The translations under genes and the position numbers were made by a program. A stretch of 64,000 bases of DNA from Pagrus major. Taxonomy: Eukaryota > Chordata > Actinopteri > Spariformes > Sparidae. The notes beneath the pieces are model-generated. The model saw only the letters and a list, made by a program, of their open reading frames with translations. It had not been told where the DNA came from and did not search any database. Shown here in pieces: positions 1 to 15,164 of this stretch; positions within the stretch are counted from its first letter, which is position 1; every line of letters starts with the position of its first letter. The stretch is taken from positions 21,209,749 through 21,273,748 of the forward strand of contig NC_133237.1 of assembly GCF_040436345.1 (NCBI RefSeq). Direction: 5' to 3'.

Positions 1-178
1 GTTGATTATTGTTCTGATGATATCAGGAACTTGGGTCAAAAGAGCCTGAGAAAGTGTGAATGAGAGATGATTCAGCCTTGTGGTCTTTGTTAATTAATTC
101 TAATACAATAATGAAGCTATGTCTCACTTTGTTTTGTTTTTATAATTCGGTGAAGCACAACAGAGGAGTTTAACTCAC

Positions 179-1754
179 TTTGATGACAAGTCGACAGGCA
201 AAGTAGAACAGCGCCACCACCCTGCCCCAGTTGAACTTTCCATCTGAGAAGATCTGAAGGGCAACTTCCATAAACACGTCTTTTGTGGGATTGAGTGCCG
301 AGCTGTTTATCATACTGAGGAAGACAACATTCAGCAATTAGGGACAAGCTAATGCTATAGCGCAAACTGCAGATGGAGGGCAGAAAGTGAATTATGACAC
401 AAAGTGATACAGAAGATTCTTGGTGATACGTAGGAAGCTGAGATACTGCTCATTTGTGCAGTGGCTACTACTTCTCTAACAGTTTCCATACTTTGTTACG
501 TTAAAGTCAGTTTTTTTTTCTTCTGTTTTTGCTGGAGCTTGTACCCTTTTAACAACAACAACAACAATAATACACAGCAACAATAACTAACTTCCCTTCA
601 TCTAATCCATTCTGCGTTTCACTTCTGTCCTCCTCTAAATTTCACACATCATTAGAATCACATGACTGCAATCAACCTATTCATAATTGCTCAAGCCTGG
701 AACTGGATTGAACTGACACATGAACAGGTTGTTCACCTTTGGAGCTCTACATTCCCATCCAGCTCATCTCCAATCTGCTGCAGGCACATGGCAAGTTTCT
801 TGTGGTTTGGGTCACACAGCTCTCCTCCACCCAGCTGTGCCCTGGTCACTGTGGTTTTGCTGTCTCCATGTCGCTGAACCCGCTCGTAGATGAAACTACA
901 CGAGACACACACAGATGATAGCAATTGTGATCTTATTGCCCAATTCAATACCAAGTTAAACTTAAGTCAATAAGTATGGCGTGTACTCACTCTTTTAACA
1001 AAACAGCTCCTACTTCCAGTATCTGATCTTTAGTATTTCCTGAAAGACAAAGGTCAGGGTCATATTACACCGTGCTAGAACAACTGTTTACTTTCACTTT
1101 AACACGAATCTAAGGCCATACTTTACATTAAATTGGCTTAGATTAGCCAAACTCAAAATAACGACTGAGAAAACATTATATTATTGAGTATTTGTCTGTT
1201 AATGTATATATACTCGTGTGTATTCTTAAATACGTTGTGTTTGCATGTAAAAGCTACCTTGTGAGAGACATTTATGGTGTACAAAGGCAGCACATAGAAA
1301 CATTGTTATTTGTTAGCTAAGTTAATTAGGCTCAACTAATTTGCCGAAGTTAGTCAGTGTTGTGTCTGCATAATATTGCACGTCTACTTTGGACATTTTC
1401 GAGGTGAAATAATGCTCCTCTTTCCACGTTTTGGTTTTGTTAAAACATATTTGCTAACTCATCCTTGTATCCAGGCAGCTAACCGAGCTAACTTATCTGT
1501 AAAAACGCAGAGTGAGTGCTAACAGCTAGCTAACGTTTAGATTAGCTATCTTGCTAACCTCAGTTCAGCTAGCTTATCTCACCGCTGACAGACAAACAAG
1601 CTACAACCGCAAAACAAGCGATAGTGGTTAAAGTGTCAGATTATATATGTGTACTACGGCGTTAACGACGCTGTCACAGTCAACTTAAACGTAGCTATAA
1701 CATTGCTGATGCTAGCTAAGTACCTTGCTCGCCTACTCCCGGGTGTGATGCCAT
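179..1754 (-). CDS. bax: bax (apoptosis regulator BAX, baxa-like), 5' four coding exons, partial
   Basis: BAX is the Bcl-2-family effector that oligomerises in the outer mitochondrial membrane and releases cytochrome c. Minus-strand coding exons are 1724-1754, 991-1039, 737-895 and 179-314, each bounded by GT-AG sites in consistent phase. Together they encode residues 1-125, starting MASHPGVGEQ. Residues 61-75 hold the BH3 core LQQIGDELDG. Residues 103-118 hold the BH1 motif DGKFNWGRVVALFYFA, nearly identical to other vertebrate BAX. The segment DFIYERVQRHGD (27-38) and ELCDPNHKKL resemble zebrafish Baxa as I remember it. The family is about 190 aa, so roughly 65 residues (BH2 and the C-terminal tail anchor) lie beyond the left edge. 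The start ATG was chosen because exon 1 splices cleanly (GAG CAA G/GA AAT) into exon 2. The gene is divergent from rps11, with ATGs 449 bp apart. No frame damage is seen. Confidence 0.95.
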
Positions 1755-2203
1755 CTTGTTGTCTTGTTAAGATTGTTCGTACTTCCGCACAATCATGTGA
1801 CTATTTTTTTATTTGTTTGTGTCAACCGCAGCCGAAGGCGCCTCACGGTTTTCAGACGTGCTGCTCCTCATCCAGCCTGATGGGACTGTTGTGCTGCTGC
1901 GTTAACGTTGCGCTAAGTAAGAGGAGGTGACATCATCCACTGTTGACTATGTTTTACAGATCAGCGTGACGCACACAGCGCACGCGGACGACGTTTTCAC
2001 AGCGTTTTGAACGACAAATAAAACAATTTAAAAATATTATATTCACGCAATTATCTGCGTATAACCGTCTGTAATGTTAACGAAACATTGATTTTTTTTC
2101 TTTTTTTTCAGCCTCGCCTTTTCTGTGACGTCATTTCCCGTGTCTCGCCGTCTTCCGTTCGTCGCGCGCACTCTCAGGCCTCTTTACGACTCGGCTGGCA
2201 AAG
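1755..2203. promoter_or_regulatory. Shared divergent promoter region of bax and rps11
   Basis: This 449 bp gap separates the bax start codon (minus) from the rps11 start codon (plus), so both promoters must lie here or overlap the first exons. A consensus palindromic CRE, TGACGTCA, lies at 2126-2133, about 50 bp before the inferred rps11 start site. It is followed by GC-rich sequence with several CpGs. A pyrimidine stretch, CCTCTTTAC, at 2179-2187 fits a terminal oligopyrimidine (TOP) start, giving rps11 a 5' UTR of about 25 nt, as is usual for ribosomal protein genes. TOP control implies mTOR-linked translation. The CRE and TOP are seen in sequence; their use is inferred. Confidence 0.6.
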
Positions 2204-4524
<2,321 letters not shown>

Positions 4525-4573
4525 ATGTGACTTTGAGCAGGAAGGCTGATGTTGGCTGACTTGTGTCACTGTC

Positions 4574-4579
4574 AATAAA
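4574..4579 (+). terminator. rps11 poly(A) signal
   Basis: Canonical AATAAA 50 nt after the rps11 stop codon, followed by a GT-rich stretch (tctgctgtttgtctc). This gives a very short 3' UTR, as is usual for ribosomal protein mRNAs. Confidence 0.9.
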
Positions 4580-4599
4580 GAAAATCTTGTTTAAATAAT

Positions 4600-5925
4600 T
4601 TCTGCTGTTTGTCTCATCACCCCCCTTGGATTTTGAACTAAATAATATATATATTTACATGTAAACAGTTCTGCTCCTTCTGTTTTATTTGTAAGTGTAT
4701 TCAGTTATATGTTGTACATAGTACAAGTAGTAGAATGTACATAGTAATTCATGTGGTGGCACACTGCATATTATCAGCCGGTGTGACATTTTAGATTGTC
4801 TATTTCAGGAGGCAATCTTATTAAATATAATTTTGAACATCAAATTAAAACCTTCCTTTTTGAAGGTCCTATTTGTAAGAAAATATTGAGTCTCATTCCC
4901 AACTTATTATATACTGATGCTTTGGGGATGACAGCCGATGTGACCTTCAGTCCCAAAGTTTTAGTATTTTGAGTTGGGAATGAAACCCAAAAATCAACTC
5001 TTGCATATGGGATCTTTTCAAAGGAGCGTAATATCTGCTCTGAACAACTAAAATAAAGCTTGAAATGCTAAGTAGAAAAAAACACTACAATGTAATCAAA
5101 GTGGTGCAGATCATATCTTATTAAAAATTCAATTTACAAATTTACATTTCAATACTGCATGTTGAGCCCAACAATGAGCAATAAGGAAAATGCATCTAAA
5201 TATTTTCTTAAAGGTAGTGATGTGCCGTTTCTTCACATCTTAAATAGACCAGCCATTCTAAACTGAAATGTATTTACTCAATCTGAAATCAACATGACAA
5301 TAGTGATATGGCAGCCAGGCTGAATTAGTTAAAAAAAAAAGGTTTTCTGCTCCTTGAATGGTCTTTTCAGCCTCGAGCATTCACCAGACCCTACTATTAA
5401 AATTTCTTACTTTACACAATCAGTCCAAGCACAAGCAGATTTAGGACATGACTGGTGGATACAGTGAAGAGAAGAGAGGTCCCTCTTTCACACATTTTCA
5501 TCCTAAAGAAATCGTACAATCCCTTTTTTTATTTTATAAACATGAGCAATGTTGGGAAATCTGAGAGTTTTGGTGTGCTTTTTATATTGGATTAGACCAG
5601 AACATACAGAAAATGACAAGTATCAAGGTTGTGGGGGTCGAGATGAAACCATATATTTCTGTATTTGTAGAGGCTGCATGCTGGACCCACAGTAAGAAGG
5701 CCCCTGATCCTCACAACTCAACTAGCTGTAATAAATACATTGTTACACATACACATTATTTTCATGCTTTATCAAAACCACACTGCACAACAGCGCCACC
5801 CAGTGTTTCACAAATTCACAACATTTTCTTTCCAATAAAATAAATGTGTCCAGCAGATGGCGACAGATGACTGTTTGATGCTTGGAGGCAATTTCGGACA
5901 CTGAGTCAGGTCTCATGTTTAGCAT
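4600..5925. other. Intergenic DNA after rps11, with an imperfect hairpin repeat
   Basis: No gene is supported here. At about 4855-5030 there is an imperfect inverted repeat: tctcattcccaact on the left pairs with agttgggaatgaaa on the right, and the outer ends tgaaggtccta and gatcttttca also roughly match. This looks like an old hairpin MITE. The rest is AT-rich with short open frames only. Confidence 0.6.
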
Positions 5926-5927
5926 AG

Positions 5928-6357
5928 TGCATTGGTGGAAAGTAACTAAATACATTTACTCAAGTACTGTGCTTGTGTACAATTTTGAGGCACTTGTGCT
6001 TTACTGGAGTACTTCAATTTTGTGCTACTTTATAGTTCTCCACTACAATTCAGAGGCGAGTACTGTACTCTGCTACATTTATTTGATACCCTTAGTTACT
6101 TTGTAGTTTCAGATTAATAATATAAAGTCAGTAAAATAAGCCCTGTTTTATAATTAAAAACATATTGTTCTGAAATGGACAATTCTTCTTAATGAATATG
6201 TTTGCTTTTGTTACATAAAATATGTTTTTTCTATAATATTTCTTTGAAAATTTTAATTTGTGACATTTTGGATGCATGAGTTTCACTTGTATCAGAGTAT
6301 TTCCACACTGTGGTATTGCTACTTTCACTGAAGTATAAGATCTGAACACTTCTTCAA
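5928..6357. mobile_element. hAT-like non-autonomous repeat with AAGTACT-type core
   Basis: The sequence begins tggtggaaagtaactaaat and runs through repeated tactcaagtactg and acttgtgctttactgga motifs. It ends near gatctgaacacttcttca, the inverse of the start. This is a very common teleost repeat as I recall it, without coding capacity. The terminal inverted repeat is about 13 bp and diverged. The hAT assignment rests on the CAGTGGTGG-type terminus and is tentative. Confidence 0.65.
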
Positions 6358-7736
6358 CTGCTTGTAATGTGAGACGAAGTAACAAGCGGACAATGCAGGA
6401 TTTTACAGCTATGAACAGAAACACATATTGCTGAGCAGGAGGAGGGAGCATTATCAGAGAAACAAGGTGATTGATCACTGTCGTCCGATGGCTTCGGCCT
6501 CAGTGTGATGACGCTGTAGCATTGAGAAGATCTGACCTCCTTCTTTTGTACATTTCCAGCCGTGATGATGCTCAACAGTGTCTGAGATCCGTACGCTCAA
6601 CAAGCTTGGATGCGAGTGCATTCATGGCCCGTCTGCATCAGCTGAGTCATTTGCATTTGTCCTTATTTCTGCTCTAGGAGATGACAGCATTTCTGTATGG
6701 GAATCAGTAAATCCGTCCCCCCTCCTCCATCCTCCATTTTGCACTCAGCCTGGCCTTCTGTCTGCTGAGTGCCACATTATTAACATAATGATGCTGTAGA
6801 TGTTTATTCTCTAATGCCCCAGTGAATGTGGACCATATGGCGATGACGTGAAGAGGGGAAAGTGCTTCATGTGAGCTCAGCCGTGAAAGTAGTTCCATCA
6901 CAATCATTAGCAGAGTTTTGAAATAACCAAACATTTTCCTCAATTATAGTTTTCCCTTCTGTGTTTGTTGCACTAACAACAATCCCAGCTCTCCCCCCAC
7001 CATGCTACAATATTTACCTAAACAGCAGAGTCTCAGCTTCTCACCACAAATTGGTCCTCTTTTGTACTGGGGCTTTCCCAGGTCCTTCTCTCCATGGGCG
7101 CAGACACTACAGGAGGGTGGGACGGCCTCAGGATGTTCTCTGAATAACAGCCCCTCTCATGAGCAGACACCCCGGGGAGCAAGGCAGCCCAGCAGGCCAC
7201 CCAGCCCACATGAGTGCATACATGCTCCCACAGAGTGTTTGTCTGAGGGCAGAGGTTCTGATCCCTCAGAAAGTCCGAGCAACCATAATAGACCCGGTGT
7301 TGAACTGTGATGAATATGTGCTGTCAGAGAAGCATGTTAGTGTAGCTGCTTGTTATCTGCTGATCTATGTATGTGTGTTCTTTAACTTAATCAAGATAAG
7401 AAAGTCAAAATAAAAACATTTGATAGAACTGGTAAACAATCTTTAACTTCATCTTTTCATGATCTACATATTTATACGCAGAGAATTATGATGCAAAAGT
7501 TATGTAAGATTTAGATTTTCAGTGTGTTGACAGTGAAGAGGAACACTTGTGTAACCAGGCAATTAAAGAAATTGCTCAAGTGAATCTTCACTGTTGTGAC
7601 ACAGTTGGATCATTTCAGACCATCTTGCAAGCCGCAGGATTTCATTATACTATTTATGACCCTTCCACTTTGTTCCAATTCAAATAACAAATCAGCTGCT
7701 GGGTTTAATTGTATGTTACGTAGATTATAGAGATTG

Positions 7737-7786
7737 TTTTTCTTTCTTTCTTTCTTTCTTTCTTTTTCGTTTTTTTTTTTTTTTTT
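7737..7786. repeat. TTTC microsatellite running into poly(T)
   Basis: About eight TTTC units are followed, after one cg interruption, by a run of 16 or more T. It ends in gcagattt, a stretch repeated in similar form at 7948-7955. Confidence 0.95.
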
Positions 7787-7839
7787 GCAGATTTATTGCT
7801 GGTTTAATTCAAACAGCAAACTCCGGTGTGGAGGACTGC

Positions 7840-7904
7840 CATTAAATGCAACAAAAAACATTAATTAAAAAACAAATAATGAATGTTTTTTGTTGCATTT
7901 AATG
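7840..7904. repeat. Perfect 23 bp inverted repeat (hairpin)
   Basis: The left arm 7840-7862 (cattaaatgcaacaaaaaac plus att) and right arm 7882-7904 are exact reverse complements separated by a 19 nt AT-rich loop. A second, outer pair (tggaggactg at 7829-7838 and cagtcctcca at 7956-7965) brackets the hairpin. The arms lack typical MITE ends. It could be a young palindromic insertion or a transcribed stem-loop; no host transcript is evident. Confidence 0.8.
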
Positions 7905-10094
7905 CCATTTGATTTATCACTTAAGTTATTTGTTTGTTTTTGATTTTTGCAGATTCAGTCCTCCATACGTCAAATCTTGAAAAGTGAAATCATGTAATTC
8001 TCCAGGCGGTGATGTGAGTTTCAGTGACGGAGAAGCCATCTCATGTTTCTGCTTAATAACTCTCAATTTTCCATTTGGAGCCATCACCAAAAGGTGGAGG
8101 TGAACATTGATTTAACAGATTTAGTGCTCCGTCCGTCACGGGCTGACGACCCACCCAGGTCAGCCCGGTCAGAGGTGGCCTTCTGTAAGTCTGTAAAGAG
8201 AGTAAGAAATGCCATAAACAGATTTTTATAGAAACTCCTGGATGGATGTCTGTGCTTTGTGTGTGGCAGCAGACACACTCAGTCTTTTGAACTGTCTCAC
8301 TTCACATTCCTCCACTCTGCCAACATGTTTACCCAGTGTCACGGAGCATGCTTGCAGTCGTGCTTACTTGTGTATCTAATGGCAGGGATGTTAGCTCAGA
8401 GGGTCGACCCAATGAGGGTAATGGCCACTATGAAAACAGAGGCCTTCTGGTGTCCCAGCAGGAGGCGTGGGCATGACGGAGGAGGAGGGGGTCGTATAGT
8501 CCCATGCTGGACCGTCGTTCTGGTTTGTTTGGAGGCTGTCAGCAGCTTCCAAACTGTTCTCCAGCAGAAGCAGCAGCAGAGGACCTGATGGGCTGAACAG
8601 ATGGAGGTTAAATGTAGACGAGCCTGAGCTGTAACAGATAAAGCCCTTCATCCTCTGGTCTGTTTGAACAGATGTGTAGTTTAAGACTCTTTCAAATGTG
8701 CATATGTGCATTCATTATCTATTTACTCTATTGGTCCAGACTGTGGCTGGGGTGGGTGTTCAAAATGTCGAGGCGTATTCTTACACCGCAGACTTTCTTC
8801 TTGCCATTTTTTCCCTTCAATATAATATGCATCCATTAAACCCGTCATCACTATCCAGCGTCTCACTGCTGGGATGCACAACAGGAACACTGTGGGCTCC
8901 ACTTCAGGTCAGCGCAGGGTCACTCTCCACATCTGGACGTGTCATCAGCCCTCCAGATCCACACAAAGACAGCCAATGTCCTTCCACCAAAGATGGACTG
9001 CAGTCTGACAACATCCTCGTATAAAACATGTGCCATTACGTTGTGTCGCAAACAAATGATGGTGTGTACGGGCTGCAAACATATTAAATGTGGGATTGTG
9101 GGGCCTTCTGTTGGTGTTTGAAGAAAATGAAAGTCGATCTGGTGGATAATAAGCATGTCAAGATCTATTGCTGTCAGGTTAGAGGTTCTGGTCACAGTGA
9201 TCAGTGTCTGATATCTGCACCGGGAGCTTCTTAACTGATTTTAAGTGATTTACCAGATGTGGTCCCAGAGTGTGTCCCTGATAACGTGTCTGTCAGCACA
9301 TCGATTACTTAGATTTCTGATTTGTATTTTCATGAGAGTTAAAACAATCTGATGGGTAAAGTTTTCGAACCTGCAGAGCTCCATCTTCAAGGGTATCAGT
9401 GACACAACCTTGATTGATCGTCGCTCACCTGGCCTGTCTGTTAAGCCGAGAGCCACGCAACACATCCAGTCCGCCCCTAATTCAATATTCTCATGTTCAG
9501 CCGTGTTCACGCCTGCCCGTCAGACAGACTGCATGTCTGGCATGCGTGAGCATAGTGGGCATCTCCAATTTTACACCATGTTGTCAGATCAAAGCGTGGG
9601 GCTGGCGCTGGCGGGTCACAGGACGGGGTGTTGCGTGCAGCAGCGCTCTCGGGTCATGTGTGAACCATCTAGCATGGCTGTCATCGGAGCATCCCTGGGG
9701 TGTGCTCTCGATGACTGATGGCCTCACGCTGGAGCCCCGAAACCTACAGTCCAGAAAACAGGCAGCTCTGGACTGCAGTGCTATGTGATGGTGCCAGAGG
9801 GCTTATAGGCGTGCAGATGGAACATATTCATGTACACAGATATGCTCTGTTTTGGCTACAAACGCATGACTTGACATTTTAAAGCACAAAAGATGAAGCA
9901 GATCCCCTCCACACATGTATTAAGGCATAAATAAAGGCTCTCTAATGTAATTACTCTGATATGCAAACATTTTTAATTTCATCATAACTGAGACAAGATG
10001 TCTCCCGCTTCACTGTGAAGTCCGTTCTCAGTGTTTGAGCGCTGGAGGCTTCGCGTTTCTACATCACATTTGTTTATGCTGAATATTTGACCAA

Positions 10095-10450
10095 TTAAAG
10101 GTGCAATATGTAATAATTAGTTAAAAGAATATGTCGAATTGACAGTTTTCATGTTACGACATCTATATGTGAAGTTAGCATGCTAACTAGCTAGCCAATG
10201 CCTGTTACAGTCCTGAGATAACACCCCACCACTGCTCTGAGCTCCCAGTCCGGGCTGCTAGTTGCATGGCTAACTGAGCTAACTAGCTAATGGCAGTTAT
10301 AGTTAATTAGTAGTAGTTAATTTTTTCAGCCTACCATTGTTGAAACAGAGCTGCTAATATTATTGCTGTAGCAACAGCAACAAGTTAGTGAACTGCTGAA
10401 TGAGATGCCCTGTTTGTCTGTTGACCGTCTGTTCTCCAAAATCCAAAATA
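10095..10450. mobile_element. MITE-like repeat, TTAAAGGTGCAATATG family
   Basis: It starts with ttaaaggtgcaatatgta, the same terminus found inverted at the right end of the element at 14846-15164. It shares the interior motif gcatggctaactgagctaac. The matching right terminus was not found nearby, so the right boundary is approximate and the copy may be truncated or longer than stated. Confidence 0.55.
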
Positions 10451-12330
10451 TTTCCATGCTGCTGATTTATTTCTGAAAGGAGAGTGCAGATCCTTCTCTC
10501 AAAATCTGATTTTCAATGAGCACACTCTTCACATAAATCTTTTTCACACTGAAGCTAAAAAAAGACAGTTTTTGAGTGGATTGGGACTTTAGTGAAGTCA
10601 GAAAACAACAAAGAAGTACAACACAACTACCGGAAGTTTCGGTCCTTTGTCCGCGAGAGTTTCTTGCATTCTTTGAGCTTCTGTTTGAGACTGTAACAAA
10701 GGAACTGTAAAGTGTAACACTTCTCTCTATGAAAGGTAACAGGAGAAACTCAAAGCAACGCCCCACAGCAACAGTTTGTGCCGCTATTGAGCGGCTCCTC
10801 TCCAGCGGGAGGAATTCACCCTGGCAGATGGCGGGGCCGAGGCCCCCGAGGCCCCAGGCAATGCTACACCCTGGGACCCGGATACCTAATCGTGCCCTGT
10901 TGAGCCTCTCACCTGCTGCTCTGCCGCTCACAATGTTATCTCATCTCCCTGACCTATTGTGGCTCCCAATGGTGATAATGACAGTTGAGAGACCCACGCA
11001 GCGCCGGAGCAGAGGCTCGCTCTCCCCGGAGAGAGGCAGGATCATGGGAAACCTCGGAGTAATCGATCTCTCCATCTCGCCTCCTCTGGTGGATCTCGTT
11101 TCTTATCACGACCTGTGGACAGCTTGTGTTTAAGGCTTTGATTTTCAGCGTAGCTATTAGAGTTTTTTTTTTTCAATTAGGTGTGGTTGGTCCCTTTAAC
11201 TCTTTGACCTTATATGTTGTGGTGAACATAGAGAGGAAGTAACTTTAGTGTACTTAAGAGGGAATATTTTAATTAGACAGCAGAGCAAAGCAGCGTAATG
11301 AACAATCTGACATGATAAATAAGACATTTCATTTGTTTTTTGATGTTCTGTTGTTATTTCTCTAAAGTGTAATTTCACAACGGGACAACATTTCCACTCT
11401 GAGCCCATAAACTATCCAGACCATTGATTTGGTCTCGGGTAACCACAATTGGTTGCATTTTGAAAACCCAGTTCTCGCAACCTCCTTAACCAAACCACAG
11501 TGCGGTGTACAGTCTTGTTGTTGTTTTGTCCTCCTTTTTTTCTTGCCCTCCACTGTTTTAATTTTCGCTCAGTCATTTTCCCTGAGAAAACACCATGCAG
11601 TTCCTGCGTGACCTCGGTTCCCACAGGCTCAGTCAGACACTGTCACAATGGCCCAGTTCTCACTGAGCTCCAGTGGATCCTTAATGAGACTTTCATTGCT
11701 TCGGCTCCTCATCAGGCCGTATAATAGAGTCAATGAAAATGATCTGCTTTGTCAGAAATAACTGGGATTATCAATTCTGTTGTTCGACATTTTCTCAGCA
11801 AATGACTCCCAATACTTAATGAGAATTTGAAATTACAAGATAAAATGTTCCACCTCAGGTAAATGTTCTCGATACTGACAAAAAGTTACACATTGGACAC
11901 ATCTAAAGACCTCTCTCAGCGACTTGTGTGATACCTTAAAACACTGCAAAAAGTGTTTATTCCGTTATTTAAAAACACAAAAGACTAAATTCTTGTTTGA
12001 TATATAAAACACATTCTGAATAAAGTGATAAAACTTGTAAAGATGAATGTTTTCTTGTAACGATGTTCAACATAATTGGTTAGCTGGGCCCTGTATATTA
12101 CCACCACAGTACACGTTATTTAAGAATCACTCCAGTTATTTGGTATTCCACCTCTATAAAGTCCTACACTTCCCACAATGCAGTTCAATAAAAATGTCAT
12201 TCTTGAATCCTGAATGTTTGCGTCCATCAAACTCAGCACACATGAATTTGAAATCTGACTAGCTTATTTTTTTCAAATTTGAAAAGCCACACAGCTGCTT
12301 TGAGAAGCTAAAGTACTGTTTTTGTTGTCT
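10451..12330. other. Gene-free intergenic stretch
   Basis: Contains open frames up to 154 codons on the minus strand, but these overlap long plus-strand frames and show no domain, splice pattern or start context. The part to about 11200 may belong to the repeat that begins at 10095. No RNA gene is recognised. Confidence 0.5.
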
Positions 12331-12729
12331 TTAAAGGGGCAGTTCACCCAAAATATCAATGTATCATATATGAGAGGCTAGCTAACTAACGCATGAACGC
12401 CATGGACGTATAGCTGGCTAACTTAGGGTTTAGCGCCCGACTACCTTGAATAGAAATAAAATTATTTTTAATCTTGCGGCTCCTCTTGACATTCCCAATT
12501 TTATGGGACCGAAAGGCTTATCTTATGGTAGTCAAACGAGCCACGTGGGTTGTGACGCTCAAAAAAATGATCCACCGTTTTACAGCTTCTTTTGTCACAA
12601 TGTAAGCTTATGGAGAAGAGAAGGCAGACATCTCTATGGCTGATATCTCCAAACACAACAACAGTGCTCCAGATCAGAGGAACAATATGTATTTTTGTGA
12701 ACTTCATGTGTGAAAGCAGTGCCCTTTAA
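12331..12729. mobile_element. TTAA-flanked MITE
   Basis: Termini ttaaaggggcagttcaccc and, inverted at the right end, ttaaagggcactgctttcac form a short terminal inverted repeat beginning with TTAA. The interior is non-coding. The architecture suggests a non-autonomous element moved by a transposase that targets TTAA, but the family is not certain. Confidence 0.6.
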
Positions 12730-14845
12730 GAAAAGAAGTGAAACTTAAGTTGTTGGTGGCAGCTCTCTCTGCAACCCTGACGATCAAGTTAAATGAGGAT
12801 GTATTTCCAAATCTTTTGTCGCTTGTGTGTTGCAAACATAAAGAGAAGGAAGTGAAGGGAGTGTCACAATGATCTGTTTCATTACCAGTTTCTATATGAA
12901 GAGAAAAATGAGGATGTTTTGCTGCTGAAGAGAGAACAGGAGAGATCATATGGAGCGAGCACACCCGATCACTGTGTGTGTGTTTTAAACTGTTGTCTTT
13001 GTGGTCTTACGATCAGTGTGTGACCAGGAGAAAGGAAATGGAGATCTCAGACAATGTAAAGAGAAACGGTGTGTTCAGTTCTAACTAAGATCTCTCACAG
13101 ATTTGACCTCATTTAACTTTGATGGCCACGTTACTGTAACTCTTCGCTTTAAGGAGGATACGTTGAGTGAAACATGCTCAAACCTCACAGAGTTTGACAG
13201 CAGACGTTTGGTTTCAATATACTTTGTGATGCAGGAAATCTGGAAGATATTTTATGTTTTTCCAGCTTGGCAGAACAACAAACTGTGAACCAAATATGCG
13301 TAATGATAAAAATCTGCCCCTAATCATGAGATTCTAGATGTTTTTCAGTTTGTACAAGGCTCAAATGTCAGTTGGACCAAATTTATAGAACAAAGATGTT
13401 GTTGTTGGTGAATCCTGCGACTTTTCACTGACAGAAAAAGGGGAACATCACAGAAACAACGTTGGATTTTTAGCTTTATATAACAATAGACAATTGTGCA
13501 GTTTATGCCCGCATGAAACAGAAGGCAAAGTGTTATTTGATTCTGCATATTTAGGTGTTTGCTGCATAAAAGGTCAGCAGCCAGTAGTGTTGGCAATGTC
13601 AATGTCAGTTACGCGCCCCCGCCATGCAGCTACATGTCAAGGTAGCCAACTCCGTCTGACCGGCAGCTCCCAGTGAGCATGGACAATTGAGTGATGACAG
13701 GCTCGCCAAAAACAGCCTGACTGGAACCTTACACAGCATCCGAGACCGACGGCTGCCAGTTTGATGACAGGGAATACAGTACTGAGGTTTGGCTCTACGC
13801 TACCCCAAGATACTGCTACTCCCTAATGTGAGGCAGCTAAGAGGACTGCTAACGTTAGCTGCATGACTAAGAGAGCAAGCGGTGAAAGTCTAACAGCAGC
13901 TAAACTCCGTAAACAACCGCAGGACTACCATGGATTTGATTAAAAATGGTAAAAAAAAAAAAAAAGCATTAATCATTTCAGCTCAACTTTTTTTTAAGTA
14001 ACTGATTTCCATTAAAAGTCCGACTACAAGAACTTGAGCAGACTTATATACTAAATGGTGTCTTTGTGTGAAAAATGGAAATGAAGACGTCCATTCATAC
14101 AGAGATCACGACCTCCGTGTCCTCAGTGGAAGTTATGGCCTGGGCTGACATACCTCTTCTGCAGGCAAAACAAATTTGGGGCAGGGACCCCCTCCCTGAG
14201 AAACAGAGGAGAAGGGAGGTTTTTCACTGCGACACGAGCGATAACCTCGTGCCATTGTGTGCCTGGCTGCCTGAACATCTCTGTTTCACCTCCGCGCGTA
14301 AAACATGATGGAGATAAGAGCAAATCCCAAACAATCTTCAGAAGAAAAAACAAATGGGACATTTTTCTTCCGCTTAAAGCAAACAGCGAACCTCCTTATC
14401 TTAAGATAGATTGCATCTGCGAGACCACCACAATTCAAAGAGAGGAAAGTCTGATGTTTACGCCTCTGGGGACGAAATGGCATTTTGTAACTTGTATGAA
14501 AATATACTTTTATGTTTACAGACTTAATGGAGCCTAAATGCAGCCATTTATAGAAAAAGCTAATGGCCGATGTACTTCATCATAAATCAGATCATCAGTC
14601 ATGTAAGGCTAGAACAGCGTTATATTTGTTGTGTTGTGATTTGAATCTGTGACACACTGTCATTTTTATTTGCCTCCCACAAAGCAGGCATTGACCAAAG
14701 TGGGTGTCTCTGGAAAGAAAGAAAGCATCATGACCACGGAGTGTGTGCCAGGGGGGACAGGGCGAGAGGGGACATTTATTTGGCATTCTTCCCCTTTATT
14801 AGACTTTTATGACAAAGTGACAACTCAGATTTGTCCCTGGGGCAC
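12730..14845. other. Gene-free intergenic stretch
   Basis: No supported gene. A part near 13830-13970 (gctaacgttagctgcatgac) resembles the interior of the neighbouring MITE family at 10095 and 14846, so a degraded copy is likely. A poly(A) run lies at about 13950-13965. Confidence 0.5.
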
Positions 14846-15164
14846 TTAAAGGGGCTATATGTTGGAAGTTTAGTTGTAAACATTCAAAACTGAACTACAA
14901 TTATCAACAGAATGTGAATAAATAGCAGTTTTGACATTATGATGTCTGCGTAATGTGTCCCAGAGATATCTGCTATAATTGGCATACTAACTGGCTAGTC
15001 CAAAGCTCCCCTGGTCCCAGAGCGCCCAGTTTTAACCGCTAGCTGCATGGCTAACTGGGCTAACTAGCTAAGGGCAGCTACAGTTAGCAGCAGTTACTTT
15101 GGCAAGAGGGTCAGAGGGAGTATGGATTTGACAGGTGGCCAATTCTTACATATTGCACCTTTAA
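14846..15164. mobile_element. MITE with TTAAAGG(T/G)GC termini
   Basis: A 319 bp unit with terminal inverted repeats ttaaaggggctatatgttgg and, on the other strand, ttaaaggtgcaatatgtaag. It has no coding capacity. The interior includes gctgcatggctaactgggct, shared with the copy at 10095. Confidence 0.75.

Larger units (their letters stand above)
6358..10094. other. Gene-free intergenic stretch with microsatellite and hairpin
   Basis: About 3.7 kb with short open frames only and no splice-consistent coding pattern. Notable contents are a TTTC microsatellite with poly(T) at 7737-7786 and a perfect hairpin at 7840-7904, listed separately. The remainder looks like unique non-coding DNA. Confidence 0.6.

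Noticed and set aside
10467-11133. 154-codon minus-strand and 134-codon plus-strand frames
   Set aside because: Overlapping on opposite strands, no domain, no splice pattern, and likely inside an old repeat.
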